Counted from the stretch's first letter, positions 16,355 through 25,578 are shown. The stretch is 64,000 bases of DNA from Cellulomonas timonensis (GCF_900046455.1 NZ_FCOT01000008.1:277053-341052), one strand, 5' to 3'. A program made the numbers and translations. Notes: generated from the sequence alone by a model not told the origin.

Positions 16355-16449
16355 ATGCGGATGCCCGTCCGCACGGGGGGAGAGCGGACGGGCATCAGCT
16401 GACGTCCTCGTCAGGCGGCCATGTGCGAAAGGGGGGATTTCGCTGCCGC
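16355..16449 (-). ncRNA. 6C small RNA
   Basis: Read on the minus strand, two hairpins each carry six cytosines in the loop, the defining feature of the actinobacterial 6C RNA. Hairpin 1 is GCGAAA-TCCCCCC-TTTCGC (16443-16425). Hairpin 2 is a perfect 13-bp stem, GATGCCCGTCCGC with loop TCTCCCCCCGT and GCGGACGGGCATC (16396-16360). A -10 box TAGCCT (16461-16456) predicts transcription from about 16449. In mycobacteria and corynebacteria 6C RNA is an abundant regulator that acts through its C-rich loops on G-rich mRNA sites. The 3' end is approximate. Confidence 0.88.
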
Positions 16450-16594
16450 ACCACGAGGCTAGGCACAAGGCGGCGTGCGGTGGGTGGGACCTTCGTCATG
16501 TTCTGGCCAGCGGGCGTGCCATGCGGAGTGGAGTGGCTCGGAGGTCCGCCGTCCCATGTGGGGGACGGGTGGGGGCCCTGAAGCGGCGAGTATC

Positions 16595-16600
16595 TAGACT
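16595..16600 (+). promoter_or_regulatory. -10 box of hisC (leaderless layout)
   Basis: TAGACT ends 6 nt before the hisC GTG at 16607. The 336-bp region 16271-16606 holds this box, the divergent DUF6318 promoter and the 6C RNA, with no other gene seen. Confidence 0.6.
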
Positions 16601-16606
16601 CGCATC

Positions 16607-17722
16607 GTGACTGCTGACCTTGACCGCCCGTCGCTGCCGCTGCGTGCCGAGCTCGTCGGGCTCGAGCCGTACGGCGCGCCGCAGCTCGACGTGCCGCACC
16701 TGCTCAACGTGAACGAGAACCCGTACGCGCCCTCCGAGGCTGTGGTCGCCGACATCGCCCATGACGTCGCGCTGGCCGCCGCGGGCCTGAACCGCTACCC
16801 GGACCGGGACTTCGCCGCGTTGCGCGCCGACCTGGCCGGATACCTCCGCGTGGAGTCAGGCGCCGTGCTCGCACCGGAGCAGATCTGGGCCGCGAACGGG
16901 TCGAACGAGATCATGCTGCACCTGCTGCAGGCCTTTGGCGGACCTGGGCGCACGGCGTTGTCGTTCGCGCCGACCTATTCGATGTACCCGGAGTACGCGC
17001 GGGACACGAGCACCCGGTGGGTGGTCGGGCGCCGGGCTGAGGACTTCGCCGTCGACCCGCAGGCCGCTGCTGCGCTGATCGCCGCCGAGGCCCCGTCCGT
17101 GGTGCTGCTGGCCAGCCCGAACAACCCGACCGGCACTGCGCTGCCCGCCGAGACGCTCGAGGTGATCCTCGACGCCGCCGCGGGGGTGCCCGGCGGCTGT
17201 GTCGTGGTGGTCGACGAGGCCTATGGCGAGTTCCGCCGGGAGGGGACCCGCTCGGCGCTGCACCTGCTCCCCGAGCGGCCGCACCTGGTGGTCAGCCGCA
17301 CCATGTCCAAGGCGTTCGGCCTGGCCGGTGCCCGAGTCGGCTACCTGGCGGCCTCGCCGCACCTGATCGACGCGCTGCGCGTGGTCCGGCTGCCGTATCA
17401 CCTGTCCGCGGTGACGCAGGCCGTGGCCCGGGCCGCGCTGCGGCACGCTCCCGCGCTGATGGCGCAGGTCGGGTCGCTGCGCGCCGAGCGCGACGCGCTG
17501 GTCGAGTGGCTGCGCGGCCACGGGCTGCGGGTTGCCGAGTCCGACGCGAACTTCGTGCTGTTCGGGGTGTTCGACGACCGGCACGCGATCTGGCAGGGTC
17601 TGCTCGACCGCGGCGTGCTGATCCGCGAGACGGGACCTGAGGGGTGGCTGCGCGTGTCGATCGGCACGCCGGAGGACATGACGGCGTTCAAGGACGCCCT
17701 GGTGGAGGTGGCAGGACTGTGA
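16607..17722 (+). CDS. hisC: Histidinol-phosphate aminotransferase
   Basis: 371 aa PLP enzyme (fold type I) that converts imidazole-acetol phosphate and glutamate to histidinol phosphate. Motifs: [12 protein letters not shown] at the N-terminus, [38 protein letters not shown], and the PLP lysine in [17 protein letters not shown]. The GTG start follows the leaderless promoter. GTGA overlap with hisB shows tight coupling, and it opens the hisC-hisB-orf transcript. Confidence 0.97.
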   Translation: MTADLDRPSLPLRAELVGLEPYGAPQLDVPHLLNVNENPYAPSEAVVADIAHDVALAAAGLNRYPDRDFAALRADLAGYLRVESGAVLAPEQIWAANGSNEIMLHLLQAFGGPGRTALSFAPTYSMYPEYARDTSTRWVVGRRAEDFAVDPQAAAALIAAEAPSVVLLASPNNPTGTALPAETLEVILDAAAGVPGGCVVVVDEAYGEFRREGTRSALHLLPERPHLVVSRTMSKAFGLAGARVGYLAASPHLIDALRVVRLPYHLSAVTQAVARAALRHAPALMAQVGSLRAERDALVEWLRGHGLRVAESDANFVLFGVFDDRHAIWQGLLDRGVLIRETGPEGWLRVSIGTPEDMTAFKDALVEVAGL

Positions 17723-18339
17723 CCACGACGGCTGACCGTTCGGCGCGCACGGCGCGCATCGAGCGGACCACGAGCGAGTCGAGCGTGCTCGTCGAGCTCG
17801 ACCTCGACGGCACGGGCACGACGGACATCTCGACCACTGTCGGGTTCTACGACCACATGCTCACCGCGCTCGGCAAGCACTCGCTGATCGACCTGACGGT
17901 CAAGGCGACGGGCGACACGCACATCGACGCCCACCACACCGTCGAGGACGTCGCCATCGCGCTGGGCGAGGCGCTCCGGGTGGCGCTCGGCGACAAGAAG
18001 GGCATCTCCCGCTTCGGCGACGCGATGGTGCCCCTGGACGAGGCGCTCGCGCAGGCTGTGGTCGACGTCTCCGGGCGGCCGTACCTGGTGCACTCCGGCG
18101 AGCCCGCGGGCCAGGAGTACCACCTGATCGGCGGCCACTTCACCGGCTCGCTCACCCGCCACGTGCTGGAGTCGATCGCGCACCACGCCGGGATCTGCAT
18201 CCACATGCGGGTGCTCGCCGGGCGGGACCCGCACCACATCGTGGAGGCGCAGTTCAAGGCGCTGGCCCGGGCGCTGCGCTTCGCCGTGCAGCCCGACCCG
18301 CGGGTCGAGGGCATTCCCAGCACCAAGGGCGCGCTGTGA
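17719..18339 (+). CDS. hisB: Imidazoleglycerol-phosphate dehydratase
   Basis: 206 aa monofunctional enzyme (no phosphatase domain) that dehydrates IGP to imidazole-acetol phosphate using Mn. Family motifs include [43 protein letters not shown], and [15 protein letters not shown] near the end, with the metal-binding His/Glu pairs intact. The GTG start overlaps the hisC stop (GTGA), and the stop overlaps the next gene in the same way. Confidence 0.97.
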   Translation: MTTTADRSARTARIERTTSESSVLVELDLDGTGTTDISTTVGFYDHMLTALGKHSLIDLTVKATGDTHIDAHHTVEDVAIALGEALRVALGDKKGISRFGDAMVPLDEALAQAVVDVSGRPYLVHSGEPAGQEYHLIGGHFTGSLTRHVLESIAHHAGICIHMRVLAGRDPHHIVEAQFKALARALRFAVQPDPRVEGIPSTKGAL

Positions 18340-18941
18340 GCGTGGACGCCCCGCGCCCCGACGGCGACGACGAGCTGCCCGAGGGCTTCTCGGTGCCGGA
18401 CGACCTGTCCTCACTGGCAGGCCTCGACGCCCACTCTCCTGAGCCTGGCGCGAACGAGCCGCAGCCGACCGAGCCGTCTCCGGCGGAGCCGCCGGCTGTC
18501 GTGCCGCAGGACGAGAAGCCGCAGGTCGCGCTCGTCGTCACCCAGGTGGCCGGGGCTGAGGCTCTGGCGGCCGCATGCGCGCTGGCCAAGGTCGACGCCG
18601 ACGCCATCTTCACGCCCGTCGGAGCCGTCGCGGTGCTGCGCGACCCGGCGGCGGGCCCGGCCGGGGCCGGCGCCCTCTCGGCGATGCTCAAGGCCGCGCC
18701 GGTGGTGCTGCTGGTGCGGCGGGCCGGGCGGATCAGCGCGACCCACTGGGCCAACGGCGTGCAGGGTGACGACCTGCCACCCGGGCTGGTGCTGTCGGAC
18801 GCGCCACCGGAGCTGGAGCAGCTGCTGCTCGGCACGCTGACGATCGCGGACGCGGAGAACGCTGTGACCAGCGTGGGGATCTCGCGCTGGAAGGCGATGC
18901 GCCTGCTTGCCGCCGCGGCGAAGGACAACCGCCGCCGCTGA
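18336..18941 (+). CDS. Conserved unknown protein inside the his cluster
   Basis: 201 aa. An acidic Pro/Glu-rich N-terminal third (to about residue 62) is likely disordered. The folded part begins [28 protein letters not shown] and ends [27 protein letters not shown], with predicted alternating strands and helices. No catalytic motif is recognised. It begins with GTG overlapping the hisB stop by 4 nt, so it is translated with hisC-hisB. It lies where other actinobacteria also place a hypothetical gene before hisH. A role in histidine synthesis is only inferred from position. Confidence 0.75.
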   Translation: MSVDAPRPDGDDELPEGFSVPDDLSSLAGLDAHSPEPGANEPQPTEPSPAEPPAVVPQDEKPQVALVVTQVAGAEALAAACALAKVDADAIFTPVGAVAVLRDPAAGPAGAGALSAMLKAAPVVLLVRRAGRISATHWANGVQGDDLPPGLVLSDAPPELEQLLLGTLTIADAENAVTSVGISRWKAMRLLAAAAKDNRRR

Positions 18942-18956
18942 CGCGGGGCCGCGTCG

Positions 18957-18998
18957 AGGCCTGGGCGTGGGGTTGCGGGGGAACGCCCGCCCAGGCCT
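18957..18998. terminator. Terminator-like inverted repeat between the hisB-linked gene and hisH
   Basis: AGGCCTGGGCG (18957-18967) is complementary to CGCCCAGGCCT (18988-18998), a perfect 11-bp stem with a 20-nt loop and no U tract. hisH has its own promoter just downstream. Confidence 0.45.
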
Positions 18999-19030
18999 GG
19001 ACGCCTGCCCATCCGTCCCGGCGCGACGGG

Positions 19031-19036
19031 TAGCCT
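19031..19036 (+). promoter_or_regulatory. -10 box of hisH (leaderless layout)
   Basis: TAGCCT ends 6 nt before the hisH GTG at 19043; no ribosome site is seen. Confidence 0.5.
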
Positions 19037-19042
19037 GGGCCC

Positions 19043-19690
19043 GTGCCCAGCCAGTCTCGTGTCGTCGTCCTCGACTACGGCTTCGGCAACGTGCGGTCCG
19101 CCGTGCGTGCGCTGGAGCGTGTCGGCGCCCAGGTCGAGCTCACCGCCGACGCCCATGCGGCCACTGAGGCCGACGGTCTCATCGTGCCCGGCGTGGGCGC
19201 CTTCGCCGCCTGCATGACCGGCCTGCGTGGCGTCCACGGCGACCAGATCGTCGACCGCCGGCTCGCGGGCGGGCGCCCGGTGCTCGGCATCTGCGTCGGC
19301 ATGCAGGTCATGTTCGCCTCGGGGGACGAGCACGGCGTGCGGGCCGACGGGCTCGGCGAGTGGCCCGGTGTGGTGGACCGCCTCGAGGCCGAGGTCGTCC
19401 CGCACATGGGCTGGTCGACTGTCGACGTGCCCACTGGGTCGACGCTATTCGCTGGGATCGAGCACGAGCGCTTCTACTTCGTGCACTCCTACGCCGCGCG
19501 CTCCTTCCCGCTGGCGGAGTCGGTGGACGCGGAGCGGTTCGCCGCCCCGTTGGTGACCTGGTCCGAGCACGGCGGGCGGTTCGTCGCCGCCGTGGAGAAC
19601 GGCCCGCTGGCGGCGACGCAGTTCCACCCGGAGAAGTCCGGGGACGCCGGCGCCGAGCTGCTGCGCAACTGGGTCGCCTCGCTGCGCTGA
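19043..19690 (+). CDS. hisH: Imidazole glycerol phosphate synthase, glutaminase subunit
   Basis: 215 aa class I glutamine amidotransferase that supplies ammonia to HisF. The triad is visible: Cys84 in [11 protein letters not shown], and His195/Glu197 in [29 protein letters not shown] is the family N-terminus. HisF, its obligate partner, is not in this window. An 83-bp gap precedes hisA. Confidence 0.96.
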   Translation: MPSQSRVVVLDYGFGNVRSAVRALERVGAQVELTADAHAATEADGLIVPGVGAFAACMTGLRGVHGDQIVDRRLAGGRPVLGICVGMQVMFASGDEHGVRADGLGEWPGVVDRLEAEVVPHMGWSTVDVPTGSTLFAGIEHERFYFVHSYAARSFPLAESVDAERFAAPLVTWSEHGGRFVAAVENGPLAATQFHPEKSGDAGAELLRNWVASLR

Positions 19691-19704
19691 CGGCGCGCCA
19701 CCAT

Positions 19705-19710
19705 CTAGAC
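19705..19710 (+). promoter_or_regulatory. Candidate -10 box upstream of hisA
   Basis: TAGACC lies 63 nt before the hisA ATG. A transcript from about 19717 would include the GAGAGAGGAC ribosome site at 19761-19770. Confidence 0.4.
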
Positions 19711-19773
19711 CATGACCGGCCCACGGGCCGACGCCACGCACTGGCGCACCACGCGCCGCCGAGAGAGGACACC

Positions 19774-20514
19774 ATGACCGATCGCCTGGAGCTGCTGCCC
19801 GCCGTCGACGTCGCCGCTGGGCAGGCCGTGCGCCTGGTCCAGGGAGCCGCCGGCTCTGAGACGGGCTACGGGGACCCGCTTGCCGCCGCGCTCGACTGGC
19901 ACGCCGGCGGCGCGGAGTGGATCCACTTGGTGGACCTGGACGCGGCGTTCGGGCGCGGCTCGAACGCGCCGCTGCTCGCCGACGTCACCGCGGACCTCGC
20001 GGGCAAGGGCGTCAAGGTCGAGCTGTCGGGCGGCATCCGGGATGACGAGTCGCTCGAGCGTGCCCTGGCGATGGGCGCCACCCGCGTGAACCTGGGCACC
20101 GCCGCCCTCGAGGACCCGGAGTGGACCGCGAAGGTCATCGCAAGCCACGGCGCGGCCATCGCGGTGGGCCTCGACGTGCGCGGCACGACGCTGGCCGCGC
20201 GTGGCTGGACGCAGGAGGGCGGGGACCTGTGGGAGGTGCTCGCACGCCTCGACGCCGCCGGCTGCGCCCGCTATGTGCTCACGGACGTCACCAAGGACGG
20301 CACGCTGCGCGGCCCGAACCTGGAGCTGCTGCGTGAGGTCTGCGAGCGGACGTCCGCCCCGGTCGTGGCGTCGGGCGGTGTCTCGAGCCTCGCGGACATC
20401 GAGGCGCTGCGGACGCTGGTGCCGCTCGGCGTCGAGGGCGCGATCGTGGGCAAGGCCCTGTACGCCGGCGCCTTCACCCTCCCCGAGGCCCTGGACATCG
20501 CCGGACGGCCGTGA
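19774..20514 (+). CDS. priA: Phosphoribosyl isomerase HisA/PriA
   Basis: 246 aa (beta/alpha)8 barrel that isomerises ProFAR to PRFAR for histidine synthesis. In most actinobacteria the same enzyme (PriA) also does the TrpF reaction of tryptophan synthesis. The N-terminal catalytic Asp is in [18 protein letters not shown] (Asp12) and the second acid region is [16 protein letters not shown]. The ATG has a GAGAGGAC ribosome site. Dual function is inferred from lineage; no separate trpF can be excluded from this window. Confidence 0.93.
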   Translation: MTDRLELLPAVDVAAGQAVRLVQGAAGSETGYGDPLAAALDWHAGGAEWIHLVDLDAAFGRGSNAPLLADVTADLAGKGVKVELSGGIRDDESLERALAMGATRVNLGTAALEDPEWTAKVIASHGAAIAVGLDVRGTTLAARGWTQEGGDLWEVLARLDAAGCARYVLTDVTKDGTLRGPNLELLREVCERTSAPVVASGGVSSLADIEALRTLVPLGVEGAIVGKALYAGAFTLPEALDIAGRP

Positions 20515-21260
20515 CCGTGGCCGGTCGTGAGCTGCCCCCGTCGTCGCCGTTCGCGAGCGACGACGGGACGTGCGACGCGGCGCTCGCAGCCGTGCTGGAC
20601 GACCATGCCCGAGGCCACAACCGCGTGGCGGAGGTCGTGGAGGCCCTCGCGGGGACGCGGGTGCTGGTGCCGGTGCTCGCCGTGCTCGACGCCGCGGGCG
20701 TCGTCGAGCACGACGGGCGCCAGCACACAGTCGACAAGGAGGCCTCCACCGGGATCGTCGCGCTGCGGGCCCCCGACGGGCGCACGGCGTTGCCGGTGTT
20801 CACCTCGGTGGCCAGCATGGCGGCCTGGCGAGCCGACGCCCGGCCCGTCCCCTCGGAGGTCGCGCGCGCCGCGCTGTCGGCCGTGAGCGAGGGCTGGGAG
20901 CTGCTCGTGCTGGACCCGGGCGGGCCCGTCACCGTCCTCATCCCGCGGCCTGCCGTCTGGGCTCTGGCGCGGCAGGAGCAGTGGCGCCCCGCGGTGGGCG
21001 CGACGCCGGAAGGGCTCGAGGTGGACGGCGAGGTGCGCGACGCGGTGCGGAGGGCGCTCTCGCAGATCGGCGAGGTGCGCGCTGCCGACGCGGAGCCGGG
21101 CCGTCGCGCCGAGGTCGCGGTGGTGCTCGGCGTCGTTCCCGGGCTCGACCGCACTCGCCTGGACGCGGTCCTGGCGCAGGTCAACGACGCGCTCGCCGCG
21201 GACGAGACCATCGCGGCGCGGGTGGACTCGGTTGAGCTCCGACTGCGCGCCGCGGGCTGA
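20511..21260 (+). CDS. SseB family protein
   Basis: 249 aa with the SseB N-terminal-domain pattern: [45 protein letters not shown] and [26 protein letters not shown]. The C-terminal part (about 165-249) resembles an SseB C-terminal domain. SseB-like proteins are widespread in actinobacteria, but their function there is unknown. It starts with GTG overlapping the hisA stop by 4 nt, where hisF might have been expected. Confidence 0.85.
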   Translation: MTVAGRELPPSSPFASDDGTCDAALAAVLDDHARGHNRVAEVVEALAGTRVLVPVLAVLDAAGVVEHDGRQHTVDKEASTGIVALRAPDGRTALPVFTSVASMAAWRADARPVPSEVARAALSAVSEGWELLVLDPGGPVTVLIPRPAVWALARQEQWRPAVGATPEGLEVDGEVRDAVRRALSQIGEVRAADAEPGRRAEVAVVLGVVPGLDRTRLDAVLAQVNDALAADETIAARVDSVELRLRAAG

Positions 21261-21289
21261 GTCAGTGCCTGTGAGTCAGCGCCTGCGAG

Positions 21290-21682
21290 TCAGCGCCGGC
21301 GGCGCCGGCCCAGCACCCAGGCGACGCTCAGCACCGTGATGCCCACCACTGCGACCGCCTGACCGCCGAGGATGACGCGGTTGAGGTCGAGCGCAGGGCG
21401 CCAGTGCACACCGGCGCTGTCGATCACGTACACGCCGAGCGGCTTGACGCGCGCGGCATACCCGCCGCCACCGCCCTGGCCGCCGGCCTCGCCGCGCTCC
21501 GCGTTCTTGGTGTCGAGCTGGCCGGTGCCGAAGCCGGAGCCTGTGCCGCCGAGCAGCCGGGCCACCGGGATCACCGTCGTGCCGGCGTGCTCGTAGGGCT
21601 CGCCGAACACCCGGTCGACGTTGAGCGTGTCGCTCACCGCCTGCGTCACACCCGACGGGTCGAACTCGTGGTCCTGCGGCAT
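21290..21682 (-). CDS. GerW/YtfJ-family protein with C-terminal membrane anchor
   Basis: 130 aa. The core VDRVFGEPYEHAGTTVIPVARL, followed by a Gly-rich stretch and ARVKPLGVYVIDSAGVHWRPALD, matches the GerW (YtfJ) spore-protein family. A single helix at about 105-124 (VILGGQAVAVVGITVLSVAWVL) ends in five arginines, so the N-terminal domain likely faces the cytoplasm. Homologues occur widely in non-sporulating actinobacteria with no known function. It is the last gene of a leftward group beginning at 23459 or beyond. Confidence 0.8.
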   Translation of the reverse strand: MPQDHEFDPSGVTQAVSDTLNVDRVFGEPYEHAGTTVIPVARLLGGTGSGFGTGQLDTKNAERGEAGGQGGGGGYAARVKPLGVYVIDSAGVHWRPALDLNRVILGGQAVAVVGITVLSVAWVLGRRRRR

Positions 21683-21723
21683 GGTGTCTCCTGCTTCTTC
21701 GCGAGGCTGGTGGCTCTGGGTGG

Positions 21724-22470
21724 TCAGGACGAGGTGCAGGACTCGGAGTCCACGAACGAGGTGTCGTCAGCAAGCATCGCGCGCAACGTGCTGACTGGCA
21801 CCACGAAGCTCATGCCCGTCGAGTTCTTCGCGTAGACGACGCCGATGACGCGGCCCTCGGAGTCGAGCGCCGCCGAGCCGGAGCTCCCCGGCTCCACGGC
21901 GGCGTCGGTGATGAGCACCTCGCCGAGGTTCTCGTTGAGCGGGTCGGTGGTGGTGCCGATGACATGGCCGCTGGTGACCGTGAGCTGGCCGCCCAGCGGG
22001 TAGCCGACCACCGTCACCTCGTCACCCGTCGTCGGGTCATCCTCTGCCAGCACCGGAGCCGCGGGCAGGGGCTCGGCGGTCCGCACCACTGCGAGGTCCG
22101 CGAGTCCCGCGATGCTGGAGGCCGTGACCGCGATGTCCCGCCCGTCGTAGGTGCTGACCTGCAGGTCGGCCGAGTCGGCCACGACGTGCCGGTTGGTGAT
22201 CAGCGTCGACTCGTCGAGCGCGAAGCCCGAACCCGTGGACAGTGACGAGCAGCCGACGTTGCGGATGCGCACCGCCATCCGCTGCGCCGCGTCGAACCCG
22301 TCGACGGACAGGTTGCCCGTCTGGGTCGGCTCGGTGACCGGGGCGTGCGACGGCACGAGGTCGGTTGGCACGGGCCCCGGGATGGCCGGCAGCACACCGC
22401 ACCCCGCGATCAGCACCGCGGACAGCACGACGCCAGCCGACAGCCCGACCGTCGCGCGGTGCGATCTCAT
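21724..22470 (-). CDS. Trypsin-like serine protease, lipoprotein
   Basis: 248 aa. A signal sequence ends in lipobox LIAGC. The chymotrypsin-fold domain has the triad in ITNRHVV (His), LADLAVVR (Asp) and VEPGSSGSAAL (Ser). There is no PDZ domain, so it is shorter than HtrA. It is predicted to be anchored outside the cytoplasmic membrane. The ATG at 22470 is chosen because it overlaps the stop of the preceding coiled-coil gene by 4 nt. Substrate unknown; tight coupling suggests the neighbour is a partner. Confidence 0.88.
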   Translation of the reverse strand: MRSHRATVGLSAGVVLSAVLIAGCGVLPAIPGPVPTDLVPSHAPVTEPTQTGNLSVDGFDAAQRMAVRIRNVGCSSLSTGSGFALDESTLITNRHVVADSADLQVSTYDGRDIAVTASSIAGLADLAVVRTAEPLPAAPVLAEDDPTTGDEVTVVGYPLGGQLTVTSGHVIGTTTDPLNENLGEVLITDAAVEPGSSGSAALDSEGRVIGVVYAKNSTGMSFVVPVSTLRAMLADDTSFVDSESCTSS

Positions 22471-23459
22471 CGGCCGAGCACCTCCTGCAGCGCCGTGTTG
22501 GCGTCCGTGGCGGCCTCGCACACCCGGGTGACGTCGGTGCGGAACCGGGTCAGGTCGGTCGCGTCGTAGAGCGTGGGGTCCTGCATGTACTCGATCAGCT
22601 TGTTCTGCCCGTCGACGCAGGACGTGAGCGCCGTCGTGACCTTGCGCGCCGCCTCGGACACCTTCTCCTGGTAGTCCACGACGCGCTGCTGCACCTCGCG
22701 GTCATCCCCGAGCTGGGCCTTCTCGTCGGCGAGCTCGGTGATGCGGTTCTGCGCCGCGCCGAGCTGGGCGCGTGTGCCGTCGAGCTCGGCGAGCGCTCCG
22801 GCGAGGTCATCGCGCGCCTGGGCGAGCTCGTGGCCGGTGAGCCGTGCGACCTGCTCCCACTCGGCGTTGCGCTGCTCCAGCGCCCGGGCGGCCACCAGTA
22901 GGTAGGTGCTCAGCGCGATCAGGACGGCGAGCGCCAACGTGACGACGACCATCGTCCAGGGCCGGCGCTGATGCCGCGTCGCGTCGGCCAGGGCCAACGA
23001 GGGAGGCGGTGCGGCGCCTGCGGGCGTGCCTCCGTCGGCGGCCTCCGGGGGCATGAACAGTGAGGGCGGGGGAGGAGGGGGCAGGATCGGCGCGGTGACG
23101 CTCGCGGCCGCGACGGCGCGCGGTGTGGGCGCGGGATCAGTGGCCAGGACGGGGTCGGCCACCGCGGGCACGGCGTCGGTCACCGCTGCGGGGTCGGTCG
23201 GCGCTGCGGGGTCGGCCGCCGGGAGTGGATCGGCCACGGGCGCGATCGGATCGGCCTCGGCGAGCGACCTCGTGTCGGTGCGCGGGTCCAGCGGGGCGGC
23301 GAGCCTGTCCAGCCGTTCCTGGGAGGAGTCGTCGACGGGGGGCGCCTGGTCGCCGGGCTGCTCGGCCCGCGGGACGTCGGGCGTGCCGTCGACGTGCGTG
23401 TCCAGGGGCCCGGCGCCGCCGATGGCGTCGTCGTCGGCCGTCCCCAGGTCGTTCGTCAC
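22467..23459 (-). CDS. Membrane-anchored coiled-coil protein
   Basis: 330 aa. Residues 1-155 are low-complexity (Ala/Pro/Asp), with a stretch of prolines. One membrane helix follows (MVVVTLALAVLIALSTYLLV, about 170-189). The outer part is a coiled coil (EQRNAEWEQVARLTGHELAQ through about residue 270), then a small C-terminal domain with two Cys (TSCVDGQNKLIEYMQ and VCEAATDANTALQEVL). The topology resembles a cell-envelope scaffold. The GTG start at 23459 is set by a TATCCT box 7 nt upstream. The stop overlaps the protease gene start by 4 nt. Family not recognised. Confidence 0.78.
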   Translation of the reverse strand: MTNDLGTADDDAIGGAGPLDTHVDGTPDVPRAEQPGDQAPPVDDSSQERLDRLAAPLDPRTDTRSLAEADPIAPVADPLPAADPAAPTDPAAVTDAVPAVADPVLATDPAPTPRAVAAASVTAPILPPPPPPSLFMPPEAADGGTPAGAAPPPSLALADATRHQRRPWTMVVVTLALAVLIALSTYLLVAARALEQRNAEWEQVARLTGHELAQARDDLAGALAELDGTRAQLGAAQNRITELADEKAQLGDDREVQQRVVDYQEKVSEAARKVTTALTSCVDGQNKLIEYMQDPTLYDATDLTRFRTDVTRVCEAATDANTALQEVLGR

Positions 23460-23466
23460 GCAGCAC

Positions 23467-23472
23467 AGGATA
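23467..23472 (-). promoter_or_regulatory. -10 box of the coiled-coil membrane protein gene (leaderless layout)
   Basis: On the minus strand TATCCT (23472-23467) ends 7 nt before the GTG at 23459. An upstream in-frame GTG (23492) would precede the transcript. Confidence 0.55.
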
Positions 23473-23558
23473 GGGGGCTGGCCAGGCGACACGCCGGGTG
23501 GCGCCGCCGATGGCGCGGCTCAGGGCGCGTCAGCGGCGCGCGGGCGCGTCTCCGCAGG

Positions 23559-23987
23559 TCAACTGACGGGACCGGTGAACTTCTCCCCGGGACCCTCGCC
23601 GGGCGCGTCGGGGAAGGGCGACGCCTCACGGAAGGCGAGCTGCAGGGAGCGCAGCCCGTCGCGGAGCGAGCGCGCGTGCTGGTTGCCCAGATCCGGCGCC
23701 GACGCGGTGACGAGCGCGGCGAGCGCGGTGATGAGCTTGCGGGCCTCGTCGAGGTCGAGGTGCTCGGCGGCGGGCGATCCGGGGAGGTCCTCGGCCAGCC
23801 CGCACTTGACGGCAGCCGCGCTCATGAGGTGGACGGCGGCGGTGGTGATGACCTCGACCGCGGCGACGTCGGCGATGTCGCGCGTCGCGGCGCCCGCGTC
23901 GTCGTGGGCGTGGCGGCCGCCGCGCTGATCGGCCTGCTGGTCGGCCTGCGGCGCCGGGGCGGTCATGTGGTCGGGCTGCTCGGGCAT
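23559..23987 (-). CDS. DUF1844 family protein
   Basis: 142 aa. The family core is IADVAAVEVITTAAVHLMSAAAVKCGL followed by LDLDEARKLITALAALVTASAPDL. DUF1844 proteins are small helical proteins commonly encoded beside infC in actinobacteria; their function is unknown. Here fur-katA is placed between the two. The ATG at 23987 has a GAGAGGAT ribosome site. The N-terminal 30 residues are Gln/Asp-rich and variable. Confidence 0.82.
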   Translation of the reverse strand: MPEQPDHMTAPAPQADQQADQRGGRHAHDDAGAATRDIADVAAVEVITTAAVHLMSAAAVKCGLAEDLPGSPAAEHLDLDEARKLITALAALVTASAPDLGNQHARSLRDGLRSLQLAFREASPFPDAPGEGPGEKFTGPVS

Positions 23988-24022
23988 GGGCCAGATCCTC
24001 TCATCCCCGCGCGCCTGCGCAC

Positions 24023-24061
24023 GCCGAGGGCCCCGCACCTGAGTGGTGCGGGGCCCTCGGC
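24023..24061. terminator. Perfect terminator hairpin after katA
   Basis: GCCGAGGGCCCCGCACC (24023-24039) pairs perfectly with GGTGCGGGGCCCTCGGC (24045-24061), a 17-bp stem with a 5-nt loop. It lies 12 nt beyond the katA stop and before the DUF1844 gene, so it ends the fur-katA transcript. The U tract is absent, as is usual in high-GC actinobacteria. Confidence 0.85.
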
Positions 24062-24072
24062 TCGAGCGGTCG

Positions 24073-25578
24073 TCAGGCGATCGGAAGCGCCGACGTGGCC
24101 GGGGTGCCGGTCTCGACGGGCGCGAACCCAGCCAGGTTGGACCGCAGCGCGGATCCCAGATTGGCGTCCACGTTCGTCCAGTACTGGATCGCGCGCTCGC
24201 GAATCGCCTCGTTCTTCACACCGCCGACGTGGCCGGTGATCGTCTCGAGGAAGCGGGCGCGGGCAGCGTCGTCGAAGACGTCGCGGTAGAGCGTGCCGGC
24301 CTGGCCGAAGTCGTCGTCCTCGGCGTGCAGCGTCGCGGCGGTGCGCACGAGGTCACCGTCGGACTCCCAGCCACGGGACTCCGCGGCGACGTCGGCGTGG
24401 GCCGCCGGGCCGCCGACCGAGTTCGGCGCGTACACCGGGGCGCTGGGCGAGTTGAAGGTCGAGCGCATGGCGCCGTCCTGCGAGTACGAGTGCACCGGCG
24501 CGGCGTGCGGGGCGTTGACGGGCAGTTGCGCGTGGTTGGTGCCCACGCGGTACCGGTGCGCGTCGGCGTAGGAGAAGATCCGCGCGAGGAGCATCTTGTC
24601 GGGGCTCGCCGCGATGCCGGGCACGAAGTTGCTCGGCGCGAACGTCGCCTGCTCGATCTGCGCGAAGTAGTTCTCGGGGTTGCGGTTGAGCTCGAGCGTG
24701 CCGACCTCGATCAGCGGGTAGTCCGCGTGCGGCCACACCTTCGTGAGGTCGAACGGGTTGAAGCGGTAGTCCTTGGCGTCCTCGTACGGCATGACCTGGA
24801 CCGAGAGCGTCCAGGACGGGAAGTCGCCGCGGTCGATGGACTCGGAGAGGTCACGGATGTGGAAGTCCGCGTCGGACCCCGCGAGTTGCGAGGCCTGCTC
24901 GTTCGAGAAGCACTTGATGCCCTGGTTGGTCTTGAAGTGGTACTTGACCCAGAAGCGCTCGCCCGCGGCGTTGATCCACTGGTACGTGTGCGAGCCGAAG
25001 CCGTCCATGTTCCGCCACGACGCCGGGATGCCGCGGTCGCCCATGAGCCAGGTCACCTGGTGCGCCGACTCGGGGGACAGAGTCCAGAAGTCCCACTGCA
25101 TGTCGTTGTCGCGCAGGTGCGTGCCCGGCAGGCGCTTCTGCGAGTGGATGAAGTCGGGGAACTTGATGCCGTCGCGGATGAAGAAGACGGGCGTGTTGTT
25201 GCCGACCAGGTCGTAGTTGCCCTCGGTCGTGTAGAACTTCAGCGCGAAGCCGCGCGGGTCGCGCCAGGTGTCGGGCGATCCCGCCTCGCCGGCGACGGTC
25301 GAGAAACGGGCCAGCGTCTCGGTCGTCGTGCCCTGCTGGAACACCGCGGCGCGGGTGAACGCGCTGACGTCGTTCGTCGTGGTGAACGTGCCGAACGCGC
25401 CGCCGCCCTTGGCGTGCACGACGCGCTCCGGCACGCGCTCGCGGTTGAACTGCGCGAGCTTCTCCACCAGGTAGTGGTCGTGCAGGACGATCGGGCCGTC
25501 GGCGCCGACCGTCTGCGAGTGCGCGTCGGACGCGACGGGGGCGCCCGAGTTGGTGGTGGTGGGGGAGACGTTCGACAT
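24073..25578 (-). CDS. katA: Monofunctional haem catalase
   Basis: 501 aa small-subunit catalase that dismutates hydrogen peroxide. Distal catalytic His55 lies in [14 protein letters not shown], Asn128 in GNNTPVFF, and the proximal haem ligand Tyr337 in [19 protein letters not shown]-binding-region residues typical of clade 3 catalases follow. GAGAGGAC precedes the ATG. It lies 87 bp downstream of fur on the same strand, a redox-regulated pair. This is not the bifunctional KatG type. Confidence 0.97.
   Translation of the reverse strand: MSNVSPTTTNSGAPVASDAHSQTVGADGPIVLHDHYLVEKLAQFNRERVPERVVHAKGGGAFGTFTTTNDVSAFTRAAVFQQGTTTETLARFSTVAGEAGSPDTWRDPRGFALKFYTTEGNYDLVGNNTPVFFIRDGIKFPDFIHSQKRLPGTHLRDNDMQWDFWTLSPESAHQVTWLMGDRGIPASWRNMDGFGSHTYQWINAAGERFWVKYHFKTNQGIKCFSNEQASQLAGSDADFHIRDLSESIDRGDFPSWTLSVQVMPYEDAKDYRFNPFDLTKVWPHADYPLIEVGTLELNRNPENYFAQIEQATFAPSNFVPGIAASPDKMLLARIFSYADAHRYRVGTNHAQLPVNAPHAAPVHSYSQDGAMRSTFNSPSAPVYAPNSVGGPAAHADVAAESRGWESDGDLVRTAATLHAEDDDFGQAGTLYRDVFDDAARARFLETITGHVGGVKNEAIRERAIQYWTNVDANLGSALRSNLAGFAPVETGTPATSALPIA

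Noticed and set aside
16355..16402. A 15-codon frame MRMPVRTGGERTGIS on the plus strand
   Set aside because: It is only the two arms of the perfect 6C hairpin read as codons; the minus-strand RNA explains the sequence better.
19712..19777. A 21-codon leader-like frame overlapping the hisA start
   Set aside because: It begins upstream of the transcription start predicted from TAGACC and has one His only, so it is not a histidine leader peptide.
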